A DNA stretch of 64,000 nt, taken from assembly GCF_001522545.3 (NCBI RefSeq), contig NC_031774.1, positions 52,296,269 to 52,360,268 of the forward strand. The letters are read 5' to 3'. Positions 1 through 10,700 of this stretch are shown one piece after another; within the stretch, counting starts at the first letter, position 1; each line of letters begins with the position of its first letter. Position numbers and translations under genes: made by a program. The notes under the pieces were generated by a model. The model saw only the letters and a list, made by a program, of their open reading frames with translations. It was not told the DNA's origin and did not search any database. This stretch comes from Parus major. Its lineage: Eukaryota > Chordata > Aves > Passeriformes > Paridae.

Positions 1-2120
1 ACTAAATTAAGTTGGTCAAACCTGACAACTACACTAGTTTTTTGTTTTGATTTCCTCCAGCCTTATCTCTCTGCTTCTCTGTGGTTTCAGTTTGGCTTAT
101 GTGCTCCTGGTGGCCATGATCACAGATTGGTTTGGGGTATGTGTTCTGGACATTACTAAGGACGTTGCACTGCATCGTGGTGTTTCCTCCATCATGAGAT
201 GCTTTTGATTAGCTGCCTGAAATACAGGTTTCACAAGGAACTGCTGTGGCACAGAAGTTTGTCTGGCAAAACTAATTGAGGAGAAATGGCCCAATTAAGG
301 AACTCATTGTACTTTCCCATTTCTAATGGCAAACTCTGCAACAATTTATGTCCTGTAGGAAGAGTCTGCAGACTTAGAAAAGGACCTCATTATTTTTTGA
401 GCTGTCAAGCAGGGCAACTCATACAATCATCTGCGCTTGGCAGTCCCCAGGACCAAACACTTCTGTAGAGGAAGGATAAGTGTTGAGTAAAGCCTTCAAC
501 AAAAGCACAGCTCATTCTCAGCTTCTTCAGCTAATGACCAGCTTTTAGAGGACAGGTACATGCCGACCCATGTAACTGAAAGCATTGTGGACAGCGTTTC
601 AATCAGAATGATACACAGGTCAGCCTCACCACAGCTCTAACATAATTTCTCAGTCTCATCTAAAACAGAAAGCCCGAGAGGATTTCAGGGAATATTTCCT
701 TAAAAATCCCCTTTCTCAACGAAAGCTCAGCAGCAGCAGAGGAACAGACACAGAGCTCATTCAAAACGTCAGCTCTGAAAAACATTTGGTCATGTCTCTG
801 CTAGCAGTTTCCTTTAGCAGGAATGTTTTCCTGGATCCTGCCATTTAAATGTCTCCTGCTGGCAGCCAACTTGAACCCCCAGGCCTTCAGTCCATGAGCT
901 CAGTACTAATGTCCTTCCACTCCTCAGATGAGAATTCTCCACAAGAGAGGATACACCTAAAATAATTATAATAATACATAAATATAATAATATAATAAAA
1001 TATGGTGTTTTTCCAGTTGAACAATTTCAGGCACCAAAACACACACAAAAATATTCTTATAAGGTAAATTCTCTCTTTTGACAAGAAAACAGGCAATCAA
1101 GACAAACAGGTCAGCAGCTGGTTGAGCAACCTCTAGAGCCATGGCCCAGAGGATTTATTTATCTTTGAAGAACATACTTCATTCAAGTAAGCTCTATTGT
1201 TAAAAGGGAAATACATGGGAACATTCAACCTTTATCAACCCTGCTCTTATCCAGTATCTTCTGGGTAAAGCTTTTTCAGACTCTGTGTAGTACTTTCACA
1301 TGATTATACTTTGTACAAAGACACAAAACCAGCCCTTTTCCAACCTGAATAAGGGTTCTATGATCACTTGCGACATGAACATGAAAGTGCAGTTGAAAGC
1401 TATTGGTTTGTTTTCCATACGTGATTCATTTGTATTGCCTTCATTATATCCCATTAGTGAAGCAGAAAATTCCTACTTCTTTGTAGGAGTCGATAGTTGA
1501 CACCTTTCCTTCTTCCTCCTCCAGTTATTTAACTGTGCAAGTTGATCTAATGACTTGTTGCTACTGAAATTCTTACCATTTGCTCCCTAGCCCATGGCTG
1601 CACCACCCACCCCTTCATTTCGCAGTAGCTCTGGCCCACATACATTTCTAAAAGCCAGTTTGGCTCATTAAACCCCCTCCTCCATTTTTGTTGTTTTCTC
1701 CCCTTTTATTAGATTAAATCAGCTCTCTGGAGCTGACCAAGCAGCAGAAACTGCACAAAGCCAGCAGATTTCTGGGCAGAAAGAGAATTCCCAATTTCCA
1801 TCAGCAGCGAGCCAGTAACCAAAAAACACACTGAGCCAACAGAGCAGTCAGGGAACCTGCCTCATGTGCACAGCCTAAAACCAGATTAGCTGTGCTTCTG
1901 CTAGAGGCTCTGGAATCCACACTGGCTTTGCACGAAGAGGCTCACTCCATCAGTTTCACCAGCTCATCTGCTCAGGCAGCAGCCTACAACAGCAAAGTGG
2001 CAAGATCTGAACACTGCCACAAGCACTGCTGCAGTGATCATCCAAGCAGAACCCTGGAGGGTGCAAACCTACTGCTCAGGAATGCAGAGAAAACCAATAG
2101 GCACCAGATTTAGCAAGTAG
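1..2120. other. Intergenic flank left of BAG5
   Basis: I see no exon, RNA gene or recognisable transposon here. Short open frames occur on both strands, but none resembles a known protein or has convincing splice sites. An AT-rich simple stretch (about 957-1001, built from AATAATA units) is the only low-complexity element. In other amniotes the neighbour on this side is TRMT61A, but I could not identify any of it. Confidence 0.6.
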
Positions 2121-2142
2121 GAGTGGTATCCACACAAAGAAC

Positions 2143-2148
2143 TTTATT
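2143..2148 (-). promoter_or_regulatory. BAG5: Distal BAG5 poly(A) signal
   Basis: AATAAA on the minus strand, followed within about 10 nt by a GT-rich element (TTTGTGTGG). It is the last good signal before the sequence changes from AT-rich to mixed composition, so it is the likely end of the long BAG5 transcript. Confidence 0.6.
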
Positions 2149-4495
2149 TTAATCAACACAGCAGTTTAAAAGCAAACTTTTAAAGGAGGGGGGAAAAAAA
2201 AAAGAACTTTATGTGTGCATGTTTAATAAAAACATTTGCTCTAAGACAAAAATAATTTACATTCTGATAACTCACATTCAAAAATAAATAGAGAAAGGCA
2301 TCAGGGCATAACATTCAAATGAGTATCTAGTAAAAGCAGTAATGTATTTGTATTAATAACCAAGAATGTAACACTGCAATATTTAATCTTGGATCTGTGA
2401 ACACAAATGTCACCACCTACCCAGCAACAACTGAAGACAGGTACACCATTAGGAGCACAGACACTGATTTCTGTTAAATTAGAAAGGTAAGAATTGTACT
2501 TAACAAAAATCTTCTCCAAACTGGTATCACAGAAAAACCACTCTGAGTGGCAAACAACAAAAAATAAATACTGAAATAACTAAAGAAAACTAGTTTAAAA
2601 AGGAATTTGGTTAACAATGCAGGACTACCTCTCCCCCAAAATATCCACTTGATTATTTTGCTCTAAGGTACATAACACGGCACACAGAAAAGTTATTTAT
2701 TTTAGTATAGTACTAAAACGCAGGCTTTTGCCATTTGGTCCATTTACATTTTGTTGATTATTTTAGCCTGCTATATTGGAAAGAAAAGTTGTGTGTCTCT
2801 CAATCTTTGGATATAAAAAACAAAGAAATTACATTCTTCAGCATGAAAGCAAATTTTTGAGAAACCTGTGCATTTCTTTTTTGATTTGGTGTGTGGTTTT
2901 TTTGTGGTTTTTTTTTGTTCGGGTTAGGTTTTTTTAATTAAGCACATATATTTTGTTACTTTCATTCATGCAAAAACTCTGAATTAATCCCATTCCAGAT
3001 GAGGATTTTACCATAAAATCTAAATAGTCAATTTATCAGAGAACAGAACAAAGGAAAAAAGCTTCATCCACATATTATCTTGCCACTGGACTCTACTTAG
3101 TCACACTAACCTTACACATTTGCATTCTTAGAGATGCAGGCATAACGATTCATTCAGGAAAACTAAAAGACACATTTAAAATAGAACAGATCTGATAACT
3201 ATACTTACTCATTTTTACATAAGAGGCTCAAACACTTATAAAACTACATGTATCTGCCAGAGAACACAGACACTAAATTGTTTAAACGAACTACAAGTAA
3301 CCACTGCAGACTTGACAGTAATACTAAAGAAAAATTATTAGTATCATTACAATATCAAATCCTTATCTTTCCTAAAAATGTAAGTGCAAATCACAAGTTG
3401 CAATTCAAACATGTAGAGAGCTTGAAATGAGTAAAATAATTCAGGTGTATAACATCATTAATATTCTGTGTTAGCCACATAATAGTCAAATAGAGATTGG
3501 AATTTTAATTAGGGTTTTTTTGGGTTTTTTGTGAAGAAGTGTTAAATTCAATGGGGTTGTGTCTCTGAAGGAGCAGGAAGAATCCTCCGACAAACATTCT
3601 GTCATTGCTAAATTGTGCTTTAGGCAATGTACTCAATTAGGTCGGTTTTGGCAAGTAGATTTGCAAAGCAATCACCTGTGAAATCACAAACAAAATCTAT
3701 TCACACTCTTAAGGTATGCAGCCTTCAATCAACATCTCATAGTATATTATGAACAAACATATTATTCTTGTAGCAATAGGCACAGAAGACCTGCCCAAAT
3801 GTCCCCCAGCTCCACACCAATGCTTTAGCTTTTAAGCAGAATACATATTTCCCAAATTTGATACCCATTCTCAGGACTCTATAGGGCAACTGTCACCTAT
3901 TGTACTATGTTAACTTGACATATACTACAGTAGAATTAGATATATACCTGAAAAATCCAGCTTGCAAAGATTAGAAATGTATCAAGCTGCCAGTAAACAG
4001 TTCCTATATCTACATATGACGGTGCAAGTCAGCAGTGTCATAAAGGCACTTGTCTCTCACAGACAGTACTGTTTTTTCTAATCAGTCAAAAATAGATCTT
4101 AAAAAAATTTATTGTAACGTCCGAAATGGTTTTTACTCCTTAAAAGTGGTGCAAATTATCATCAATAGAACAATAATTCATTAGTTCATCCTGAAAGAGC
4201 CGAGTGCAAATTATCCATAACTGAATATATCTTTACATGTATCTATATTCTTTATATATATCTATATATACTTAAATAATTTTAATGCCATGCTCTCAAA
4301 AATGCCAAAAAACATGCTATAGTAGAAATGTGATTGGCACTAGCAGCCACAAATAAAAAGGTAGGTGCATATAATAGTATAAGCAAGCTTATTTATGAAG
4401 CTACTAACACAATTAAGTGAATGAGTTGCAAAGAGAGACATTTGCCACAAGTCTTTCCAAGACATGCTTGAAGCCACACCTGACCATGTAGCACA

Positions 4496-4529
4496 CACTT
4501 ACATCATTATAGCACTTACATCATTATAG
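4496..4529. repeat. 17-bp perfect tandem duplication in BAG5 3' UTR
   Basis: CACTTACATCATTATAG occurs twice back to back (4496-4512 and 4513-4529) with no mismatch. Perfect identity suggests a recent duplication. Confidence 0.9.
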
Positions 4530-5407
4530 GGACATCTTTATAGCTGGCTATCTAATTTTACAAAAATAATTCCAAAATGCACATTTCACTTCAAAGTGAC
4601 CTCTGTTTCTGTTTTCGCCAAATGTGAAAACCAGATGCAACAGCAGAGTTTAAAAAGACACCTAAGCAGCCACTAAATAAAGTTCAGTGCAGTTTTCAAG
4701 GGTTTATGGATGGCAGTTTGAAATACTCAAAATCCCCTTTATCTGTTTGGTATAAACGTACAGATTTTCCTCTCCAAGTCTCAGAACGCTAAAGCAATAA
4801 ATTGAAATAATTTCCACCAACAAAAGACCTGGTTTTGCAAATCAAAGGGCTCAGGTATTACAAAAATTGACATAATTGGCATTGCCTATGTAAATCCTAA
4901 TTTGCAGCTGGCATTATAGCTCCATTAACTAAGAAATCTAGATGGTGTGATGGATGGAATAAATCAAGTACAGTCCAAAAGCCAGTAGGCTTTTTGCCCA
5001 TTGTACTTTATCTCATAACAGCACATTAACAGTACATCCAGACTGCCGTGAAGTTGCTGGATGGAGCCTCATGCCTGAATACTAACTTTCATGTCCAGTC
5101 TCCTTAAACAGTTTTGCCAGTACTGTACCATAAGTTTCTGTGTCTTTGAAAAACCTGCATTCACTGAACATTGCACAAGGCTATTGAAACTAAAACAAGA
5201 AAGGAAAAAAAAAATAAAAATAAGCTATTTGATCAAGTATTAAGCTATTCCTTCAGGGAATTGCACTTCTCTGCTTATAGCAGTGACCAGAATTGCTGAT
5301 GGTGTACTGACAGTTGCCATGGCAAGTGGGTGACTGCGTGGGATAGCAGACATATAGCCAAGTCAACTGCTTATGCAATCTCCATGATTTCAGCAAGCAC
5401 AGAACAC

Positions 5408-5413
5408 TTTATT
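5408..5413 (-). promoter_or_regulatory. BAG5: Candidate proximal BAG5 poly(A) signal
   Basis: AATAAA on the minus strand about 70 nt after the BAG5 stop codon. If used, it would give a transcript with almost no 3' UTR, an alternative to the roughly 3.3-kb form. Use is unproven. Confidence 0.3.
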
Positions 5414-5482
5414 ATGTGCTGCCAATGATCTTCATAAAGTGCCAAAGGGAAAAATGTTCTTCTGTGTCAGACCATGGCTGTT

Positions 5483-6835
5483 TCAGTATTCCCATTCATC
5501 TGTCTTCATGTCCAGATAGTAAAGAATGTTCTGTGCAAGCTTTACTGCCTGCTTCCTGGCAGCCTTACACCGCTCATCACCTTGCGGATCAACAGCATCC
5601 AGGGCCAGAAGTTGTTTTGTAAGAAGTTCTTCCAGTCTCATGTAATTTTTATCTGTTCTGTTTCCATCAAATGAAATCACCTCTTGCTGAATTTGAGACA
5701 AGTTTCCAAGTACAGTCCAAACTGCTTTATGAGACTGATGTTCAGCAGCAGTTTGCTCTGGATACATTTGCCTTTTTTCCAGCGCTTCTTTCAAATCAAT
5801 ATATGTTATAAGAGTTTGAACTTCAATTACTGCTCTTCTCCTGGCCTCTCTAATACAGGGATTTTTTCCTGGACTCACTTCATCTAGGTGGGCAATTAGT
5901 CCCTGCAACTCTGCTTTGGATCCCAGATACAAATCAGATGCATTCTCTGTTTTTAGAAGTAAGGAATTAACTTCCTTCATCTTCTTACGGATCTCTTCTA
6001 TTTTTAGAATAGACTGATTTTGTGCCAAATCATAAGCATGAGTAGAATTTGCTTCTTCATCCAAGTCCAGGTATTTCTGCAATTTATTGATCTCTTCTAC
6101 TACTTCCTTTCTGTAATTTCTTATTTCCGTGCGACCACAGACATCTAAAGCATCCAAATCAGCAATGAGGCCTGTGAGCACACAGGACAGATGCCTGCAG
6201 GTATCATTACTACTCACTCCCATTAGAAGCGCAATGAGAGTTCCTCTGGCTTTGTTCACTTCACACATTACAGAGTTAATTTTGGAGACAGAAGGATGTG
6301 CATCATTAGAGAGTGGCAGGGACAGCTGTTGCTTTACACCACTCTCTATAATCTCCTGAACAGCACATACCTTTGTCAGAGTTCGGTATCTTGCTTTTCG
6401 CAGAGAAACTTTCCCTCCAGTTTTCACCTGGGTGAGCCTCAATACAATGTCCTGAATGCCTTCTTCAAACTCATCACTTATACAGTTTCCTCCTTTGTAA
6501 AAAGGTGTGATCTCGCGTTCCACAAGTGACTGTGCCTCCTTGAATAAAGCCTCTATTTCCAGTCTGCGCGGATGGTTTGCATTTTGTTCCAGTTCCTTAA
6601 GCAGCCTCTCAGTTTCCTGGGCAGCTCGCTTTCTGGCTTGCTGAATATCCCCCTTCCCTTCGGTGTCTACAGAATCGATTTCAAAAAGCTGTTTTGTAAG
6701 GCTTCTTTCCAATTTCTTATAATCTCGGTCGGTAGACAGACCGCTGAAGACAGCCACTTGCTGCTCAATCTCTTTGACTTCTTTCTGTATTTCATGTAAC
6801 CGTTTTATGGATGGGTGTTGGTTACCCATAGCCAT
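5483..6835 (-). CDS. BAG5: BAG5, Hsc70 co-chaperone with five BAG domains
   Basis: A 450-aa protein from one uninterrupted exon; the human protein is 447 aa. It starts [20 protein letters not shown] and ends [10 protein letters not shown], colinear with vertebrate BAG5. Five BAG repeats (three-helix bundles) follow at roughly residues 10-86, 95-167, 182-260, 275-350 and 365-442. The first ([20 protein letters not shown]) and last ([20 protein letters not shown]) share the same core pattern. In this family the last BAG domain binds the Hsp70/Hsc70 nucleotide-binding domain and promotes nucleotide exchange; BAG5 also inhibits parkin and CHIP in mammals. The start is the first ATG after a splice acceptor (minus-strand AG at 6866-6865); a second in-frame ATG lies two codons on. 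It diverges from COA8 out of a shared CpG island. No break or missing domain is seen. Confidence 0.98.
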   Translation of the reverse strand: MAMGNQHPSIKRLHEIQKEVKEIEQQVAVFSGLSTDRDYKKLERSLTKQLFEIDSVDTEGKGDIQQARKRAAQETERLLKELEQNANHPRRLEIEALFKEAQSLVEREITPFYKGGNCISDEFEEGIQDIVLRLTQVKTGGKVSLRKARYRTLTKVCAVQEIIESGVKQQLSLPLSNDAHPSVSKINSVMCEVNKARGTLIALLMGVSSNDTCRHLSCVLTGLIADLDALDVCGRTEIRNYRKEVVEEINKLQKYLDLDEEANSTHAYDLAQNQSILKIEEIRKKMKEVNSLLLKTENASDLYLGSKAELQGLIAHLDEVSPGKNPCIREARRRAVIEVQTLITYIDLKEALEKRQMYPEQTAAEHQSHKAVWTVLGNLSQIQQEVISFDGNRTDKNYMRLEELLTKQLLALDAVDPQGDERCKAARKQAVKLAQNILYYLDMKTDEWEY

Positions 6836-6864
6836 TCCTTTTCCCTGGTCCAGCTCCAGATGAA
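6836..6864 (-). other. BAG5: BAG5 5' UTR part of the coding exon
   Basis: On the minus strand a pyrimidine-rich tract ending TTCCTTGTAG meets this 29-nt leader just before the ATG. This places the acceptor of the single 5' UTR intron at 6865-6866. Confidence 0.75.
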
Positions 6865-7456
6865 CTACAAGGAAAATGAAAACAAGACTTGCTTAAGTGC
6901 TACACAAGCACACGTTACAACTTTTACGTTCTGAAGCACTTCCGCGTTACAGTTATTTTAAGTATCTTCACCAATACGAATAAACCACTTGGCTGATATT
7001 TCGAAGCCCTTTAATTTTTTACACCTTTCTCCCGGTCGGGCCGCAGGGACGATGCTTTAGTTGCCACACGCCCAGCTCTCGGCTGTTCACCCTCAGCATT
7101 CCGCCCTGCCTTCCCCACCTGCTCTGCAGCTGAAGCCGCCGCAGAACTCTGAAGCACCCGCAGCCCACGGGAGAACCCGGAGGGGGGGGAAGAACAGCGG
7201 CCGAACCCGATCGCCCCCGGGAGATACAAGCCCGGGGCAGCGCTCCTTCCCCGCACATACCTTTCTCCCCTTCAGCACTTGCCGCCCCCAGCCCCTCCGT
7301 GGCCGCAACCTCCGGCCTCCCCCACGGTGGGGCCCGGCGCAGCGCGAAGAGGAAATGACACCGGGCCGCCGCCGATGCACCTGCGGGAGGCTCGTCCCCA
7401 CCGGCCCCGCAGCGAAGCCGCGCGGCACCCCCGACCCGCCTCAGTCACTCACTCAC

Positions 7457-7630
7457 CCGCCGCCCAGCGAGAACCCGCTGCCCGGCCCGGCTGCGCCACG
7501 GGCCGAGCACCGCGAACCCCGCGAGCCCCGCCCGGCTCGGCCGCGCGGAGGGAGGCGGAGGCCGAGGCGGGCCCGGGCCCGGCCCCGACCTGGCCCCGCC
7601 CCGCCCGCAGTGCCCGCGCGGCAGCGTCGT
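7457..7630 (-). other. BAG5: Candidate non-coding first exon of BAG5
   Basis: On the minus strand a strong donor, GCGG|GTGAGT, falls at 7457/7456. Joined to the acceptor at 6865 it removes an intron of about 590 bp and gives a non-coding first exon, as in other vertebrates. A second possible donor, AAAG|GTATGT, lies at 7261/7260. The exon's 5' boundary is a guess, set just short of the COA8 start. Confidence 0.4.
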
Positions 7631-7643
7631 AAAGCGCCGGGCC

Positions 7644-7775
7644 ATGGCGGCCGCCCGGGTGCTGCGGCCCGCTGGCTGCCGCCGCCCCCTCCTCCTCTCC
7701 TCCGCCTCCTTCTCCTCCTCCTCCTCCTCCGGTGGCGGCCGTGCGGCTGAACCCGGGGAGCAGCCGGACAGCGCG
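7644..7775 (+). CDS. COA8: COA8 coding exon 1 (residues 1-44)
   Basis: It starts at GCCATGG, a good Kozak context, and ends at GCG|GTAAAC in phase 0. It encodes the targeting peptide. A TCC-rich run (about 7707-7731) encodes a serine tract followed by GGG, a repeat likely to vary in length. Confidence 0.92.
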
Positions 7776-10700
7776 GTAAACCCGGGCGGGGGGTGGCAGC
7801 TCCTGCGGGGGCCGCGGGGGAAGCCTCGGGGGCCGCGGCCCCCGCGGAGCCCGGAGTGGGGAGTGCTCCGGCTGCACCCCCGGTAACGCCGGCGGTAGGA
7901 AACCGCGTTCCCCGCGGCCTCTGGTTTTTGATGTGTTTATCGAGGCCCCCGGTGTTTGTTGTTGGAGGGGCGCTGAGGTCCGGGCTGTTGGGTAACGCCA
8001 GGTGTCCCCGGACCCACCTGGGGCAGCCACACGCTGCGTGTGGGCACAGGGATGCAGCAAGAACCCCGGGCTGAGGAAAAGTTTGAATTGTAGTGATACG
8101 CGGAATTTTTCTATATCAGTAGAATTATAAAATACGCTTAGTTTCAAGGGACCCACAAGGATCACCGAAATCCGATTCCTGGCCCTGTACAGAACAACCC
8201 TAAGAATCGCACCGTGTGTTTGAGAGTTGTCCAAAAGCTCCTCGAGCTTGTCATGCTTGGGGCCGTGACCCCATCCCTGGGGAGTCTGTTCCAGTGACCA
8301 TCGCCCTCTGGGTGAAGAGCCTTTAATATCCAGCCTAAACTTCCCCTGGCACAGCTTCATCCTGTTCCCTCGAGTGTTGTCACTGGTCACCAGAGGGCAG
8401 AGATCAGCGCCATAAAAAACTTGCGTACTTGCTAGTTCTCTCCATGAAATATTTTAACAGAGTATCACTGATAGAAAAATGAAAACAAAAAAAAATTTTG
8501 ATTAAAAAAAAATACCTCATGATTCATGCCCATGGTAAAAAAGTTGAAGGTATCTTCTCTGTAGTGCATTTGTAATTAAAAGTAAATTGTAAATGTACGC
8601 CATTGTTTTTGGTCACCGTAAATAAATGTACTTTAATTCTGAACTTGCTATGTTTGCACGCTTTAAGGTTCCGTGGCATGTGGGAATTTATTGGAGATTG
8701 AGACGTTCTTCAGAAGTGCAGCAGGGCTGAAGACACTTTGTGTCTGTGTTTCGCAGGGCCTGGGTTTCCGTCCCCCCGCGCACTCGCACAGTGACTGGAT
8801 CGGGCCCCCGGACAAGCACTCCAACCTGCGCCCCATCATCTTCTACGTGCCCCCCGAGGAGTCGGCGCTGGAGCGGCGGCTGCGGGAGGCGCGCCAGGAG
8901 GCCCAGGCCAGCAACCAGCGCTTCTGGGCACGGCACAACCGCGCCTTCCGCCAGGTGAGCCCGGCCCTGCACCCGCTGCTGCTGCTGCTCAGCCTGCCCC
9001 AGACTGGGGCGCTTCGCCTCTCTGAGGTGGGGCTCAGTTCTGCCCGCTGCTAATGCGCTCAGGGTCATGGAGGAAATTACGGTTTTATCGTTCGTTTCTT
9101 TAAATGACGCACAAAACTAAAAATCCTACTGGTTTTATTGCCGCCTAGTGGCATAGAGTATTTGCCTTTTTCCTGTCTTGCACTGAAAGTATAAGCTACC
9201 CTGCCTGCAAGACCTGGCTGTGACTAGAGCAGCTGTTGAAAATTATTTCATGGCTGGTTTTTCTCTTGTCATAAGTGAGAGAAATTTGGTTTAATTACCA
9301 AGACTAAATGAAGTTAAATGATACCTCCCATTTCACTGGCAGAGTATTCCAGCAAGGCTAAAGTGAGTCTGTCTTTCTTGATTTTAGCACCTCCCAGCCA
9401 ATGTGGCATTTTTTGGAAGAAATGTAGCAGTTCAGTAATTCACCATCGTTTATGGTGTTGAACATGATATCCTCTCAAAACGCAAAGATCCCATAAAAAA
9501 ATGAAGCTTGTTTTTTTTTTTTTAATTCCACAGAACTGTTTTTTAAGTCTGTAAAACTCACATACAAATTATTATTGTGCTTCCGTCTAAATAATTGAAA
9601 TTTTTTTTAGGCTGCATGTTTTTCTCTATGCTCAAAATCTCAGTTATACAGTACAATGCATTTCCACAGTTTGTTTTATAAACTGAAAGTTTGAATCCTG
9701 TCAAACAACACTGAAGTTTGGCTGTAGCTTTACTGTACAAATCAGTTTTATAAGTATCAGTAGGACACTTGCATGAATTAATTGATGCATGCAGGTACAG
9801 GATCTAAGAGACCAGTTTAACTAACTCACAGGATTAAGAAAAGCGTTTAGTTGACACTTCCAAGTATAACGAGTATTGCTAGTTATTTCAAAGGGTGTTG
9901 AACACCACATGGCTATGTAATTAATGGCTAACTTCAAGGACTGACTACATCCCATTCTAATGTGGAAAAACATGTTTTAGGAAAAAGAAGAATTTATTTA
10001 TTCAAGACTGAAAGCCAAGGGTCTGGAAATGAGAGATGAATCAGGTTAGTGAGATCTTCTTTAATAGTTTAGGATGCATTCTGAACTCTGTTTAATTTTG
10101 AATTTTGTTTGTTTATGCTCTTTGTGTTCTATCACAAGTAAGTCTTAGGGGTAGGATTTAGAAGTGTTTTCAGCAGTGTGATAAAAAAAGAGATGGGGGG
10201 CTTTTCAGAGATGTGTATGTGGGGGTCAGATAATCTCTTGTGCTGTTCTTCCCCTAATTCCTTCCCCACAGCCAGCGGGAATGTGCTGAAATCCTAGCCC
10301 AGTAATATAATAATTCTGTAGCCTAAGGAGGAAGAGACTTCTTACTTTCACACCTCCTAAGCCAGTGAGCTGGCTAAGATAAACATACAGAGCTTTTGCC
10401 TCAAGTGCATGTTATGGTTGAGTGGATAAATTCAGTCTTTGGCTTCAGGTCCATAGTGTGTGCAATGAATACAATATTTTTCCTTGAGGGAGAGCAAGGC
10501 AGCTTCTGGGGAGACGGCAGCTGCTATCTGCCTGTCTCTGCCTGAGCACAGGTGCTGTAAAATAGTTGTCTCTCTAATTCATTGTGTGAAAATGAAAACA
10601 AAATGCCTTCATAATAAAAGTGAATTGGGCATTGTAGTATGAGGTTGAACACTTTGTTCACAGAATAATGATCTGTTTGAGTTAAGTGAAGCATCTCTGT

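Larger units (their letters stand above)
2125..5482 (-). other. BAG5: BAG5 3' untranslated region (inferred)
   Basis: This AT-rich stretch of about 3.3 kb follows the BAG5 stop codon on the minus strand. It has no transposon and no credible coding frame, which fits the long 3' UTR known for vertebrate BAG5 transcripts. AATAAA signals on the minus strand (TTTATT on the plus) occur at 5408-5413, 4108-4113, 2696-2701 and 2143-2148. The distal one is followed on the minus strand by a GT-rich stretch, as expected downstream of a cleavage site. The end near 2125 is inferred. Low-complexity pieces lie at about 2880-2930 (T/G-rich) and 4250-4272 (TA-rich). Confidence 0.65.
7040..7900. promoter_or_regulatory. 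CpG island: bidirectional BAG5/COA8 promoter
   Basis: A very GC- and CpG-rich block sits in otherwise AT-rich DNA. It contains GC-box clusters (for example CCCCGCCCCGCCCGC near 7594-7608), the COA8 start codon at 7644 and candidate BAG5 first-exon donors on the minus strand. No TATA box is evident, as usual for housekeeping promoters. BAG5 is transcribed leftward and COA8 rightward from it. Exact start sites cannot be read from sequence. Confidence 0.8.

Noticed and set aside
7061..7750. 229-codon plus-strand open frame across the CpG island
   Set aside because: Proline/arginine-rich translation typical of GC-rich DNA read in an open frame; it crosses the promoter and the COA8 start in another frame, with no protein similarity recognised.
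7449..8390. 313-codon minus-strand open frame
   Set aside because: It is the shadow of CpG-island DNA plus the CR1 fragment in COA8 intron 1; its end part is CR1 3' sequence.
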